Source: Rhizobium sp. CB3090 (GTDB lineage Bacteria > Pseudomonadota > Alphaproteobacteria > Rhizobiales > Rhizobiaceae). From it: a stretch of DNA of 64,000 bases. Location: the NCBI RefSeq assembly GCF_029714285.1, contig NZ_CP121663.1, positions 682,001 to 746,000 of the forward strand, given 5' to 3'. This document shows positions 10,190 to 19,402 of this stretch, piece after piece. The translations under genes and the position numbers were made by a program. The notes below the pieces were generated by a model. The model was not told the origin of the DNA. It worked only from the letters and a program-made list of their open reading frames with translations, and did no database searches. Numbering within the stretch: the first letter of the stretch is position 1; each line of letters begins with the position of its first letter.

Positions 10190-12280
10190 TTAGGCGAGGC
10201 CCATGGCGGTAACGGCCATGTCGATGGCCTTGATGCCGATGAAGGGCACGACAATGCCGCCGAGGCCGTAGATCAGAAGGTTGCGGCTGAGCAGGGCACC
10301 CGCGCCGATCGGACGATAACGAACGCCCTTCAGTGATAGCGGGATCAGCGCAATGATGATCAGCGCGTTGAAGATGATCGCCGACAGAATGGCGCTTTGC
10401 GGCGTTGCCAGCCCCATGACATTCAGCATCTTTAGTTGCGGATAGAGGGCGATGAACATCGCCGGGATGATGGCAAAGTATTTGGCGATGTCATTGGCGA
10501 TCGAGAAGGTGGTCAGCGCGCCGCGGGTCATCAGCAACTGCTTGCCGATCTCCACGATTTCGATGAGCTTCGTCGGATCGCTGTCGAGATCGACCATGTT
10601 ACCGGCCTCGCGGGCGGCGACCGTGCCCGTGTTCATGGCGACGCCAACGTCGGCCTGGGCAAGCGCCGGAGCATCGTTGGTGCCATCGCCGCACATGGCG
10701 ACCAGCTTGCCCTTCGACTGCTCCTCGCGCATCAGCGCCAGCTTCATTTCCGGCGTTGCTTGGGCAAGGAAGTCGTCCACGCCGGCTTCGGCGGCAATGG
10801 CTGCGGCCGTCAGTGGATTGTCGCCTGTGATCATGACGGTTCGGATGCCCATGCGGCGCAGTTCCGCAAAGCGCTCGCGTATGCCGCCCTTGACGATGTC
10901 CTTGAGCTGGATGACGCCGAGCAGACGACCGTCGCGGGCGACCGCAAGCGGCGTGCCGCCGGCCTTGGAGATTTCGTCCGATATGGTCTGCAGGTCGCGG
11001 ATCATCTCGCTGATGGTGCGCGACATCACGGTCGCACCGGTGTCGGAAGATGGAGGAGTGCTGCCGTTGACATAGGCCAGCACCGCATCCACCGCGCCCT
11101 TGCGGATGGAAGATCCCTCAAGATCGACACCGCTCATGCGGGTCTGGGCGGTGAATGGCACGAAGGTGGCCTTCAGGCTGGTCATGTCGCGGCCACGGAT
11201 TGCGTATTTCTCCTTGGCAAGCACGACGATCGAGCGTCCCTCGGGCGTCTCGTCGGCGAGCGAAGCGAGCTGCGCGGCGTCGGCCAGATCCTGCTCCGTC
11301 ACGCCTTTGACTGGGCGGAAGGAGGTGGCCTGGCGGTTGCCGAGGGTAATCGTGCCGGTCTTGTCGAGTAGTAGCGTGTCGACGTCGCCCGCGGCTTCGA
11401 CGGCGCGGCCGGACATGGCGAGCACGTTGAAGCGCACCAGACGGTCCATACCGGCGATGCCGATCGCAGACAGCAACGCGCCGATCGTGGTCGGTATCAG
11501 TGTCACGAACAAAGCGACCAGAACGACGGTGGGGATCGAGCCGCCGGCATAGGCCGCAAAGCTCGGGATCGTCACAGTGGCCAGCACGAAGATCAGGGTC
11601 ATGCCGGCAAGCAGGATGTTGAGGGCGATCTCGTTCGGCGTCTTCTGACGTTCCGCACCTTCGACGAGCGCGATCATGCGGTCGATGAAGGTCGAGCCGG
11701 CGGCGGCGGTGATGCGGACACGGATTTCATCCGACAGCACCTGCGTACCGCCGGTGACGGCGGAGCGGTCGCCGCCGGATTCGCGGATGACCGGAGCCGA
11801 TTCACCGGTAATCGCCGCTTCGTTGACCGAAGCGACGCCCTCGATCACTTCGCCATCGGAAGGGATAATGTCGCCGGCTTCGACCAGCACGACATCGCCG
11901 ACCTTCAGGCTGGTGCCGGGTACCATCTTGTAATCGGTATGGCTGTTGCCGGTCAGAAGCTTGGCCTGGGTTTCGGTGCGCGACTTGCGCAGCGATTCGG
12001 CCTGCGCCTTGCCGCGGCCTTCCGCGACGGCTTCGGCGAAATTGGCAAACAGCACGGTGAACCAGAGCCAGATGTTGATCTGGAGCGAGAAACCGAGATT
12101 GCCGCCGCCGGTCAAAAGATCGCGCAGGAAGAGGACGGTGGTGAGCACCGATACAACGGCAACCACGAACATGACGGGGTTCTTGGCAAGAGTGCGCGGG
12201 TTCAGCTTCTTGAAAGCGGCGCCCACGGCCGGAACGAGGATGCGAGAATCCAAAATACTCGTGGATTTTAACTGGCTCAT
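10190..12280 (-). CDS. kdpB: K+-transporting P-type ATPase, catalytic subunit B
   Basis: A 696-residue P-type ATPase. The actuator loop has TGES at 158-161, the phosphorylated Asp is residue 306 in [13 protein letters not shown], and the hinge motifs [14 protein letters not shown] and [19 protein letters not shown] follow. It pumps K+ with KdpA under severe limitation and is inhibited in the family by phosphorylation of the TGES serine. Seven or so membrane helices are visible. It starts 219 bases downstream of the kdpA stop, an unusually large gap for this operon, filled by two micro-ORFs. Confidence 0.96.
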   Translation of the reverse strand: MSQLKSTSILDSRILVPAVGAAFKKLNPRTLAKNPVMFVVAVVSVLTTVLFLRDLLTGGGNLGFSLQINIWLWFTVLFANFAEAVAEGRGKAQAESLRKSRTETQAKLLTGNSHTDYKMVPGTSLKVGDVVLVEAGDIIPSDGEVIEGVASVNEAAITGESAPVIRESGGDRSAVTGGTQVLSDEIRVRITAAAGSTFIDRMIALVEGAERQKTPNEIALNILLAGMTLIFVLATVTIPSFAAYAGGSIPTVVLVALFVTLIPTTIGALLSAIGIAGMDRLVRFNVLAMSGRAVEAAGDVDTLLLDKTGTITLGNRQATSFRPVKGVTEQDLADAAQLASLADETPEGRSIVVLAKEKYAIRGRDMTSLKATFVPFTAQTRMSGVDLEGSSIRKGAVDAVLAYVNGSTPPSSDTGATVMSRTISEMIRDLQTISDEISKAGGTPLAVARDGRLLGVIQLKDIVKGGIRERFAELRRMGIRTVMITGDNPLTAAAIAAEAGVDDFLAQATPEMKLALMREEQSKGKLVAMCGDGTNDAPALAQADVGVAMNTGTVAAREAGNMVDLDSDPTKLIEIVEIGKQLLMTRGALTTFSIANDIAKYFAIIPAMFIALYPQLKMLNVMGLATPQSAILSAIIFNALIIIALIPLSLKGVRYRPIGAGALLSRNLLIYGLGGIVVPFIGIKAIDMAVTAMGLA

Positions 12281-12326
12281 AAGAGACTCCAGCGTGAAGA
12301 GGGAATGGCGGAACGGGATCGCCCGA

Positions 12327-12410
12327 TCAGCCCAGCAGAAATCTGAAGACGGCTAGGCCGAGGAACAGCGTGATCATCGCAACCAGGATGGCGTCGGAAG
12401 CGCAGGCCAT
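12327..12410 (-). CDS. Candidate 27-residue membrane peptide between kdpA and kdpB
   Basis: A short frame starting [20 protein letters not shown] and ending FRFLLG, with one long hydrophobic stretch like KdpF. It lies in the gap between kdpA and kdpB, 46 bases before kdpB. There is no convincing Shine-Dalgarno, and the frame stays open upstream without an ATG. It overlaps the 37-codon frame at 12374-12487 out of phase, so a frameshift or coupled translation is possible. It may instead be fortuitous. The evidence is composition, position and strand only. Confidence 0.4.
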   Translation of the reverse strand: MACASDAILVAMITLFLGLAVFRFLLG

Positions 12411-12487
12411 CCGGGCCAGGCCACGCCCTCTGTCGAAGGACGTGGATCGATGAGCTTTCGAAGCCTGATGCGTTTGGGTTGCGACAT
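12374..12487 (-). CDS. Candidate 37-residue basic peptide after kdpA
   Basis: The frame starts ATG at 12487, 12 bases after the kdpA stop, with AGGAAAG about six bases upstream, a plausible ribosome-binding site. The N-terminal half is basic (MSQPKRIRLRKLIDPRP) and the rest is proline/tryptophan-rich. Its stop lies inside the hydrophobic frame at 12327-12410. The pair could be one gene read through a frameshift (basic N-terminus plus membrane helix) or two coupled peptides. No known family recognised. Confidence 0.35.
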   Translation of the reverse strand: MSQPKRIRLRKLIDPRPSTEGVAWPGWPALPTPSWLR

Positions 12488-12499
12488 CACAGTCTTTCC

Positions 12500-14203
12500 T
12501 TAGAAGGCTTGCCCGGTGATCATCGCCAGATATTCGACGATCGGGCCGAGGGCGAGGGCCGGGAAGAAGGTCAGCCCGCCGACGATCAGGATGGTGCCGA
12601 CCAGCAGGCCGACGAACAGCGGCCCGTCCGTGGGGAAGGTGCCGGCCGAGGCGGGGACCGTCTTCTTGGCGATCAGCGAGCCGGCAATGGCAAGCGCCGG
12701 AACGATGACCAGGAAGCGGCCGATCAGCATGACGATGCCAAGCGTGATGTTGTACCAGGGCGTATTGCCGGAAAGGCCGCCAAAGGCCGAGCCGTTGTTT
12801 GCCGCCGCCGAGCTATAGGCATAGAGGATTTCCGAAAAGCCGTGCGGACCGGGGTTGCCGATGGAGGCGACGGCGGCCGGCAGCACGGAGGCGATCGCGG
12901 TGAAGATCAGCATGCCGGCGGGCAGGCAAAGTACGGCGAGCATCGCCATCTTCACTTCCTTGGCCTCGATCTTCTTGCCGAGATATTCCGGCGTGCGTCC
13001 GACCATCAGACCGGCCACGAAGATGGCGATGATAACGAACATCAGGATGCCGTAGAAACCGGCGCCGACGCCACCGACGATGACTTCACCGAGCTGCAGG
13101 TTGATCAATGGGATCATGCCGCCAATCGCCGTGAAGCTGCCATGCATGGCATTGACCGCGCCGCAGGAGGCGGCCGTGGTGATGACCGCAAAGAGCGACG
13201 ACAGCGTAATGCCGAAGCGGACTTCCTTGCCTTCCATATTGCCGCCCTGGACGCCGAGCGCATGCACGAGCGGATTGCCGGCAGCTTCAGCCCAATAGGT
13301 GACGATGACGCCGGCGATGAACAGCACGCCCATCGCGCCCAGAATGGCCCAGCCTTGGCGCTGATTGCCGACCATGCGTCCGAAGACGTTGGTGAGCGCC
13401 GCGCCGATCGCAAAGATCGCCAGCATCTGGATGAGATTGGAGATCGCATCCGGGTTTTCGAAGGGGTGCGCGGAGTTTGCGTTGAAGAAGCCGCCGCCAT
13501 TGGTGCCGAGCATCTTGATCGCAAGCTGCGAGGCAACGGGGCCGACCGCGATCGTCTGCTGCGCGCCTTCGAGCGTCGTGGCGCTGACATAGGGGCCGAG
13601 TGTCTGGGGCACGCCGAGATAGACGAAGACCAGGGTCATGACGATGCAGGCGGGAAGCAGGACATAGAGGGTCGCCCGGGTCAGATCGACCCAGAAATTG
13701 CCGATCGCCTTGCCGGAAGCACGCGAAAAGGCGCGGATGAGCGCGATGGCGATTGCAATGCCAGTTGCGGCGGAGGCGAAGTTCTGGACGGTAAGGCCGG
13801 CCATCTGCACGAGATAGGACATCGTGCTTTCACCACCGTAGTTCTGCCAGTTGGTGTTGGTCATGAAGCTGGTGGCTGTGTTGAACGAGAGTTCCGGGCC
13901 GATCGCGGTCATGCCGGCGGGGTTATAGGGTAGGCTCGCCTGGAACCGCTGCAGCAGATAGAGCACGATGAAGCCGGCGAGGCTGAACAGCAGCATGGAG
14001 ATCGAATAGGTCGTCCAGTGCTGCTCCTCGCGCTCATCCGTTCCCGCAATGCGATAAAGCCCCCGTTCCAAAGGACCGAGGACGTAAGAGAGAATTATGC
14101 GCTCGCCCGTGAAGACACGCGTCATATAACCGCCGAGCGGTTTGACGAGCAGAAGGAGGATCCCGATATAGATCAGGATCTGAAGCCATCCATTGAAGGT
14201 CAT
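12500..14203 (-). CDS. kdpA: K+-transporting ATPase, potassium-binding subunit A
   Basis: A 567-residue K+-channel-like subunit of standard size with about ten membrane helices. Four selectivity-filter-like regions are visible, including [31 protein letters not shown] and [19 protein letters not shown] is also conserved. It binds K+ from the periplasm and passes it to KdpB. It starts 31 bases after kdpF. The reverse strand shows a long open frame that reflects codon composition only. Confidence 0.96.
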   Translation of the reverse strand: MTFNGWLQILIYIGILLLLVKPLGGYMTRVFTGERIILSYVLGPLERGLYRIAGTDEREEQHWTTYSISMLLFSLAGFIVLYLLQRFQASLPYNPAGMTAIGPELSFNTATSFMTNTNWQNYGGESTMSYLVQMAGLTVQNFASAATGIAIAIALIRAFSRASGKAIGNFWVDLTRATLYVLLPACIVMTLVFVYLGVPQTLGPYVSATTLEGAQQTIAVGPVASQLAIKMLGTNGGGFFNANSAHPFENPDAISNLIQMLAIFAIGAALTNVFGRMVGNQRQGWAILGAMGVLFIAGVIVTYWAEAAGNPLVHALGVQGGNMEGKEVRFGITLSSLFAVITTAASCGAVNAMHGSFTAIGGMIPLINLQLGEVIVGGVGAGFYGILMFVIIAIFVAGLMVGRTPEYLGKKIEAKEVKMAMLAVLCLPAGMLIFTAIASVLPAAVASIGNPGPHGFSEILYAYSSAAANNGSAFGGLSGNTPWYNITLGIVMLIGRFLVIVPALAIAGSLIAKKTVPASAGTFPTDGPLFVGLLVGTILIVGGLTFFPALALGPIVEYLAMITGQAF

Positions 14204-14234
14204 GGGGTAACTTTCCCTACCCGGCGCTATGGAA

Positions 14235-14324
14235 TTAGAAGCGCTCGGGGCGAATGAGGGCGTAGATCAGGTAAGCGGTGAGAAAGAGGGTCACGCCGCC
14301 GCCGAGAGTGTAATCCAGGAGCAT
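14235..14324 (-). CDS. kdpF: K+-transporting ATPase small subunit KdpF
   Basis: A 29-residue peptide starting [20 protein letters not shown] and ending IRPERF. A single transmembrane helix followed by a short RPE(R/K)F tail is the KdpF signature. In the family it is a lipid-like stabiliser of KdpABC. It sits directly before kdpA, with AAAGAC upstream of the ATG. It is too short for most automatic gene calls. Confidence 0.93.
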   Translation of the reverse strand: MLLDYTLGGGVTLFLTAYLIYALIRPERF

Positions 14325-14338
14325 TGGTGTCTTTCCGA

Positions 14339-14422
14339 CTAAAGGCTGTCGCAGGCTTTGGTGTAAGCGATGCACAGGATGAAAAATAAAGCGCCGATCC
14401 CGATAAGAAAGATGTCCATCAT
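14339..14422 (-). CDS. 27-residue membrane peptide heading the kdp operon
   Basis: The frame reads MMDIFLIGIGALFFILCIAY followed by TKACDSL. It has one transmembrane helix ending in a polar Cys-containing tail. It ends 14 bases before the kdpF start and is on the same strand, so it is the first gene of the kdp transcript. Similar short peptides preceding kdpF are known to me in other bacteria, but I recall no assigned function. The two adjacent ATGs (14422, 14419) are both possible starts. Confidence 0.7.
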   Translation of the reverse strand: MMDIFLIGIGALFFILCIAYTKACDSL

Positions 14423-14590
14423 CGATCGTTGATCCCTAGCTGTTCTTGTTGAACGCCAAAATAGATTGATGGCACTCCCCGAAGGAGGCGCCTTCGTTTC
14501 TTTCTGGCGAGGAGATCATCTTGCCGATATCTCGGACATCAATATGCGACCGAATGGCATTAAGGTTCGAGACGGCGGGAGGGGGAAAGA

Positions 14591-14607
14591 TATAAAAATC
14601 TTATAAA
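14591..14607 (-). promoter_or_regulatory. Putative KdpE-binding direct repeat
   Basis: On the minus strand TTTATA occurs twice, at 14607-14602 and 14596-14591, exactly 11 bases apart. One-helical-turn direct repeats of T-rich hexamers are the usual OmpR-family site, and the E. coli KdpE box also begins TTTATA. It lies about 170 bases upstream of the first kdp peptide and just past the yigZ stop. Function is inferred. Confidence 0.5.
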
Positions 14608-14638
14608 TGCCGACCGGTCAGCATCGTCGCCTGCTAGA

Positions 14639-15229
14639 TCAATCGCCGGTGCGAAACGCCGAGCGCCCGTTGGTAAGGTCATTTATGAGCTGTGCGACGG
14701 CTTGCACAGCCTCTTGGGGCAACTGGACAGTTGCATCGCAACCGTCGTCGGTGAAGTGTTGTTCGACGATGCGAACCTGATCGAACGAAGCGAGGCGTGC
14801 CTTCACCAGAGCCAAATCGCCAAACTGAATTTTCGCTTGTCCGACGATCATTGGCGTGAAAGCAGTCAGCGTCGCTGCTCTCAGGCAGGCTGCGGCGGTG
14901 CCGCCATATGCCCGCACGAGACCTCCCGTCCCGAGCAGCACGCCACCGAACCACCTGGAAACGACCAGAAGCACACAATCGACCGATTGCCCGTCGATTG
15001 CGGCCAATATCGGCTTTCCGGCCGTACCGCTCGGCTCACCATCGTCCGAGAAACGGTAGGCTTGTCCGATGCGCCAAGCCCAGCAATTGTGATTGGCCCC
15101 GGCCGCTGTGGCGATGGTTTGAAGAGCCGCCTTTGCTGCCTCCTCGCTGTCGACAGGGGTTGCGACCGCGCGAAACGTGCTCTTCTTGATGATCTGTTCG
15201 AAACTGCTCTGTTCTTCCAGGCGAAACAT
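14639..15229 (-). CDS. yigZ: IMPACT/YigZ-family protein
   Basis: A 196-residue protein of the UPF0029/IMPACT family, usual length about 200. The N-terminal domain holds KKSTFRAVATPVDSEEAA, the NHNCWAWRIG segment, DDGEPSGTAGKPIL and the VSRWFGGVLLGTGGLVRAYG core, all hallmarks. The C-terminal ferredoxin-like half is the DUF1949 domain. The bacterial function is unresolved; eukaryotic IMPACT modulates translation control through GCN1. It is upstream of, and codirectional with, the kdp genes, but the 200-base gap with its own regulatory box argues against co-transcription. Confidence 0.88.
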   Translation of the reverse strand: MFRLEEQSSFEQIIKKSTFRAVATPVDSEEAAKAALQTIATAAGANHNCWAWRIGQAYRFSDDGEPSGTAGKPILAAIDGQSVDCVLLVVSRWFGGVLLGTGGLVRAYGGTAAACLRAATLTAFTPMIVGQAKIQFGDLALVKARLASFDQVRIVEQHFTDDGCDATVQLPQEAVQAVAQLINDLTNGRSAFRTGD

Positions 15230-15317
15230 CTTGCTCTCAATGGGTGCGGCGCTCGCTTCTAAATCGCAGGAACCATGTGCGGCAACCGTAGTTTCTCCAT
15301 AAATGATGGAGGCGAAA

Positions 15318-15509
15318 ATGTATCGCGATTTAAACGGGTTCTATGAAAGAAGAGAGAGCCCTCGAGAGCCCAAGAAGAAGCCTCCACGATTGACTGCAGG
15401 TCAGCAGAAATTGCTGATTTGGGCGCTCGGAATTGAGCTCATGCTCCTATGTTTAGCCCCGGTTGGCGACGTCTCCATTGTCAGCGCATTACTGTACCTT
15501 GCTAGATAG
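15318..15509 (+). CDS. Small single-pass membrane protein of unknown function
   Basis: A 63-residue protein starting MYRDLNGFYERRESPREPKK, with a charged, basic N-terminal half and one transmembrane helix near residues 35-58 (LLIWALGIELMLLCLAPVGD). The ATG at 15318 is chosen over two upstream ATGs because GGAGG with good spacing lies directly before it. No family recognised. It is divergent from yigZ. Positive-inside reasoning would place the N-terminus in the cytoplasm. Confidence 0.6.
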   Translation: MYRDLNGFYERRESPREPKKKPPRLTAGQQKLLIWALGIELMLLCLAPVGDVSIVSALLYLAR

Positions 15510-15600
15510 AAGGGTTGGTATCGGGTCGCGCACTCGAAGCCGACCGCGCGCAGGCGTCATACGTCGTTCCCGTCCGATCTGCGCACCATTGGCCATCATA

Positions 15601-16179
15601 TTATCGCAGAGGGTCCACCACGACCTTCAGCGCCGACTCGCCTTTCCGATATGCTCCCAACGAGGCAGCGCCAACGTTGGCAAAAAAGACTTCGCCACCG
15701 TTCACGATCGAGGCCACGATCGTCCTATGCGGCTCAACTGCCACTTCGGCAACGTCATGGTCATCGGAGGGCTCCGCGTACGAAATCTGATTGAAAGACG
15801 GTACCAGGGGATCGCGGGTTTCGCATTCCGGGAGGCACGATTCAAACGTGCGCGTAGCCGTGTGCCGTTTCGAAGTTGCCTTTGCCGCAATTTCGGAAGA
15901 CGTTCTGATGATGGTTGGGATCGGAAGGTTTGCCGGCGTTGAAGCAGTCTCAGTCATGGAGATGTCCGGTGGCGTCTGCTGCGGACGTGAAGCTAGAAGA
16001 TCATCCTTCGCAGGCCGGATGTTTTGTGTGTCGACCGCGAAGACGGCTGATACCCGCGGCAAAGGGCGGGACGCTTCCAAGTTTCCCGCACCAATCCACC
16101 AGGATGTACCCAATCCTGCACCGGCGACTGCCAGATATAGAACCTTGCTCCGGATAAACCGCGAAATCTCTGTCGTCAT
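15601..16179 (-). CDS. Membrane-anchored or secreted protein of unknown function
   Basis: A 192-residue protein with a basic N-terminus followed by a hydrophobic segment (VLYLAVAGAGLGTSWWIGAG, about residues 13-32) that can act as a signal anchor. The remainder is low in hydrophobicity, rich in Thr, Ser, Pro and Ala, with two cysteines in a short loop (SCLPECE). No domain recognised. GAAAGAG precedes the ATG. The reverse strand has overlapping open frames, but they lack protein-like features. It lies next to a transposase fossil, so it may belong to a less conserved patch. Confidence 0.55.
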   Translation of the reverse strand: MTTEISRFIRSKVLYLAVAGAGLGTSWWIGAGNLEASRPLPRVSAVFAVDTQNIRPAKDDLLASRPQQTPPDISMTETASTPANLPIPTIIRTSSEIAAKATSKRHTATRTFESCLPECETRDPLVPSFNQISYAEPSDDHDVAEVAVEPHRTIVASIVNGGEVFFANVGAASLGAYRKGESALKVVVDPLR

Positions 16180-16368
16180 CTCGAACTCTTTCTCACCGTT
16201 GGAACCCGTGTGAGAAGAACTTCAAATCGGGGCACAATTTTCGCTCAACGATGACAGGAAAGCGGCCGTTTGTGCAGAAACATTTCGGCTTCTTGATAGG
16301 ATCCGATCCTTGATTCGTTTCCACACCCACGGAAATACGACAGCGCTTTTGGTTCCATAAGTCGCATT

Positions 16369-16609
16369 ATGAACTTTTCACTGGTAGCCGGGTACATTCT
16401 ATTTTCAAGTGCGACATGCCAAAAGGGAGCAGTCGAAAACGCCAACAAGTGCATTCGCCGCTTCATGCCACGCGATACGGATCTTGCAGCCATCTCCCAG
16501 CGAGACCTCATTCACCTTGCCCATCAACTCAACGATCTACCGCGAAAATGCCTCGGCTGCAAAAATGCCGGCCGAAGTGTTCAGGGCGCATTTGCAAGAA
16601 GAGGGGTGA
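16369..16609 (+). pseudogene. IS30-family transposase fossil (3' end, frameshifted)
   Basis: The plus strand from about 16417 encodes QKGAVENANKCIRRFMPRDT and then a stretch ending NDLPRKCLG, the conserved C-terminal part of the IS30-family DDE transposase with the catalytic Glu in the VEN context. After CLG the homology continues in a different frame as PAEVFRAHLQEEG, stopping at 16609. One indel lies near 16558-16565. Another disruption lies around 16405-16420, where the FCD and PWQKG elements are partly lost. The DDE domain's first Asp residues and the N-terminus are absent, and no terminal inverted repeats were found. It is a dead remnant. Confidence 0.8.
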
Positions 16610-16696
16610 TCCCCTACCCTAAACTTCGGTATGATGCACTTGGGTGAGCTTCTCCCATTGCTCATGGGAGCGGTGTAGAGAACGCGATCGAGAGCA

Positions 16697-17902
16697 ATGA
16701 GACAGATGCAAGGCATTCACCCAGCCACATGGCTTTTCGCGGCGCGCTCTTTGCGCGACTTCGGCGATGGCTTTGTTGCTATCCTGCTGCCGGTCTATCT
16801 ACTCGCTCTGGGCTTCTCACCTCTGCAAGTCGGCATCATCGCCACGGCATCCCTCTTCGGCTCTGCGCTCCTGACGATCATCATTGGATTTCTTGGCGCC
16901 CACCGAGACCGTCGCGGCTTGCTGCTGACCGCCGCCAGCGTGATGGTCGTGACTGGCCTCCTCATGTCGATGATCAATGATTATGCGCTGCTATTGGTGG
17001 TCGCATTTGCCGGAACGATCAATCCATCGGCCGGCAGTGTGAGCATCTTCGTGCCACTTGAGCATGCCGTGCTCGCTGGCGAAGTGCCCAACGTCGATCG
17101 AACGCGAATGTTCGCGCGCTATAGGCTCGTCGGGGCGCTTGCAAGCGCCGTCGGCGCGCTGGCCGCGGCACTGCCGGAACTTATGGCAGGGTTTGGGCTG
17201 GCGCACCTTAGCGCCATCAAGCTGATGTTCGTTCTCTACGCGGTCGTTGGCGTCCTGGGCGGCCTTGTTTATGCGCGCATACCGCCTCGCCCGATGCGCC
17301 GAGCAATTGACAAACCGGCGGCGCTCGGACCTTCGCGCACCATCGTCTTGAAGCTCGCAGCTCTCTTCAGTCTCGACGCCTTCGCGGGAGGTTTCGTGGT
17401 TCAGTCGCTGCTTGCCCTGTGGCTGTTCGAGCGATTCGATCTTTCGGTTTCCGAGGCTGGGGTGTTTTTCTTCTGGACGGGTGTGCTGTCGGCGTTCTCG
17501 TTTCCGATCGCGGCGCGGCTCTCGAAACGGATCGGCCTCATCAACACCATGGTGTTTACCCACATTCCATCCAGCGTCGCTTTGGCCCTCGCAGCATTCG
17601 CACCCACCTTGCCGCTGGCGCTCGCTTTGCTGCTCGTTCGAGCCGCACTGTCGCAGATGGATGTCCCGACCCGTTCTTCCTATGTAATGGCGGTCGTGTC
17701 GGAGGCGGAGCGTGCGGCGGCTGCAAGCTTCACATCCGTGCCGCGAAGCCTTGCCGCAGCGGCGAGCCCTGCGCTCGCCGGTGCTCTCTTCGCTGCGTCC
17801 TTTCGCGCTTGGCCGCTCCTCATCTGCGCCGCGTTGAAGATCATGTATGACCTGCTGCTGTTACTGCAATTCCGGCACCTCAAGCCCCCTGAGGAATGTT
17901 GA
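16697..17902 (+). CDS. Major facilitator superfamily transporter
   Basis: A 401-residue membrane protein with about 12 hydrophobic segments. The early region RDFGDGFVAILLPVYLLALG and the loop GFLGAHRDRRGLLL resemble the MFS motif between helices 2 and 3. An internal basic loop (ARIPPRPMRRAIDKP) divides two six-helix halves. The substrate is unknown. It lies 87 bases downstream of the IS30 fossil and stands alone on the plus strand. The next gene is convergent. The ATG at 16697 follows a weak GAGAG ribosome site; ATG at 16706 is an alternative. Confidence 0.8.
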   Translation: MRQMQGIHPATWLFAARSLRDFGDGFVAILLPVYLLALGFSPLQVGIIATASLFGSALLTIIIGFLGAHRDRRGLLLTAASVMVVTGLLMSMINDYALLLVVAFAGTINPSAGSVSIFVPLEHAVLAGEVPNVDRTRMFARYRLVGALASAVGALAAALPELMAGFGLAHLSAIKLMFVLYAVVGVLGGLVYARIPPRPMRRAIDKPAALGPSRTIVLKLAALFSLDAFAGGFVVQSLLALWLFERFDLSVSEAGVFFFWTGVLSAFSFPIAARLSKRIGLINTMVFTHIPSSVALALAAFAPTLPLALALLLVRAALSQMDVPTRSSYVMAVVSEAERAAAASFTSVPRSLAAAASPALAGALFAASFRAWPLLICAALKIMYDLLLLLQFRHLKPPEEC

Positions 17903-18178
17903 AAGCATTCTCCTTGCCTGAGTAAGACGGTCCGGGTTTCCGGTTCGAGGCAGGCTAAGCTCAGATGCAACTTACCGAGTTAAGCTCTGCGGGCATGAAG
18001 ATCGAGACTGCCCCGTACGCGCTACGCAATGCGCCCGACAAGGATCAAGGCGCCGCCGATCGGCGAGGGTCAGTTGCGAATAGCAGCATTGGAACACGCT
18101 AAAGCCTCCAAAGCGAAGCAATTGAAATCATTGGCATGTCGCGCCTGAATGGAATGCACCTTCTCCACAGCGCATTGC

Positions 18179-19402
18179 CTAGAGAGGCATGAATCCGCCA
18201 AGCCATAGCCACAGGCCGGCGAAGATCATGGAAAGCAGCGTGATCGGTACGCCGGCTTTTGCATGGTCCCGGAAGGTCAAGCGAATACCCTGGGCGGAGG
18301 CGCGTTCGGCCACGATCAGATTGGCAAGGCTTCCGACGAGAAACAGGTTTCCGGCCAACGTCGACAAAATGGCAAGGCCAATCAAGACACCCTGCGGAAT
18401 TTCCTGCCAGACCTTGAGGATCATCACCACGGCGGGAACATTGCCTATCGTATTGCTCAAAAAGAGCGAGATCGGCACCAGGAACGAAACCCGGTCGGGA
18501 AGAAGGCCGTGCGCGGCGAGGATGCGTACCGCCTCCTCCGGAATTCCGGTCCGGGCGAAGGCGTCGTTGACGACGAACAGGGCCGCGAAAAGGATCAGCA
18601 AAGGCAGATCGATTTCGCCGAAGAGCTGCCTGGTCGGCAGAATACGGCTCACGATAAGGCAGGCGGCGATCAGAAGAGCGGAGATCTCCCGCGGCAGCGG
18701 CGTGGCAAAGAGCACAAGCAGCACCAGCAGGGCTATAGCGCAGATTCCGGCCTGTCCGCGGTCGAAGGGGGAAGGCTCGAGAGGCACGCCGTCGACCGCT
18801 ACCAGGCTAGATCGCCAGATGACGGCGATACATCCGAAACTCAGAACGAGCCCCGCGACCGCCGGGACGGCGGCATAGGCGAAATAGGACCAGAACCCCA
18901 GCGCGCCGGCCTGGCCGATCATGATGTTTTGCGGATTGCCGATCAGGGTCGCCGCTGAACCGGCGTTGCTTGCGGCAGCAAGGCCCAGCAGGAACGGCCG
19001 AGGGTCGAGTCTGCGCACCTTGAGGCCGGCACAAAGCAGCGGCGTCATGGCAAAGACGACGATATCGTTGACAAGGAAGGCGGAGAGAATGCCGCCGACC
19101 GCAATGGTCAACGCCAGCAGGCGCAAAGGTCTGCCTGCCTGCCGGGCGATCCAAACCGACGCTGCATCATAAAAGCCACTCGCGCCGACCCTCGCGGAAA
19201 GGATCATTAAGCCGCCGAGCAGGAGCAAGGTCGGAAAATGGATCGCCTCACCCATCCTGTCGAGCGGCACCGCCGCAAAAGCGGCAAGCACGACGGCGGC
19301 GATCATCGCGATGCCCGCGCGGTCGACCCTCAGTCCGGGCACGCGTCCCAAGGCCATTCCTAGATAGGTAAGCCCGAAAATAATAACGACGAAATTTGTC
19401 AT
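18179..19402 (-). CDS. ArsB/NhaD- or SLC13-type ion permease
   Basis: A 407-residue permease with 10-12 membrane helices. Two diagnostic re-entrant segments are visible: ILSAFLVNDIVVFAMTPLLC and NAGSAATLIGNPQNIMIGQ. The second contains the GNPQN signature of the ion transporter superfamily that includes ArsB, YbiR and the SLC13 anion carriers. The substrate cannot be fixed; no arsR or arsC gene is nearby, so an arsenic role is unsupported. The start is placed at MTNFVVIIFG (19402). A longer form from 19444 adds 14 polar residues, and neither has a strong Shine-Dalgarno. Confidence 0.78.
   Translation of the reverse strand: MTNFVVIIFGLTYLGMALGRVPGLRVDRAGIAMIAAVVLAAFAAVPLDRMGEAIHFPTLLLLGGLMILSARVGASGFYDAASVWIARQAGRPLRLLALTIAVGGILSAFLVNDIVVFAMTPLLCAGLKVRRLDPRPFLLGLAAASNAGSAATLIGNPQNIMIGQAGALGFWSYFAYAAVPAVAGLVLSFGCIAVIWRSSLVAVDGVPLEPSPFDRGQAGICAIALLVLLVLFATPLPREISALLIAACLIVSRILPTRQLFGEIDLPLLILFAALFVVNDAFARTGIPEEAVRILAAHGLLPDRVSFLVPISLFLSNTIGNVPAVVMILKVWQEIPQGVLIGLAILSTLAGNLFLVGSLANLIVAERASAQGIRLTFRDHAKAGVPITLLSMIFAGLWLWLGGFMPL

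Noticed and set aside
12479..13933. A 484-codon open frame opposite kdpA
   Set aside because: It is antisense to an unmistakable kdpA; its composition is a mirror of the membrane-protein codons on the other strand.
16245..16511. An 88-codon minus-strand frame over the transposase fossil
   Set aside because: The plus strand has recognisable IS30 homology in this stretch; the minus-strand frame has none.
18054..18065. CGCCGATCGGCG palindrome as a terminator
   Set aside because: It has no loop and no T-tract, and it lies far from either gene end; such GC palindromes are expected by chance at this composition.
18179..19402. Arsenite efflux (arsB) call for the permease
   Set aside because: The fold signature is shared by ArsB, NhaD and SLC13 carriers, and no arsR or arsC gene is next to it.
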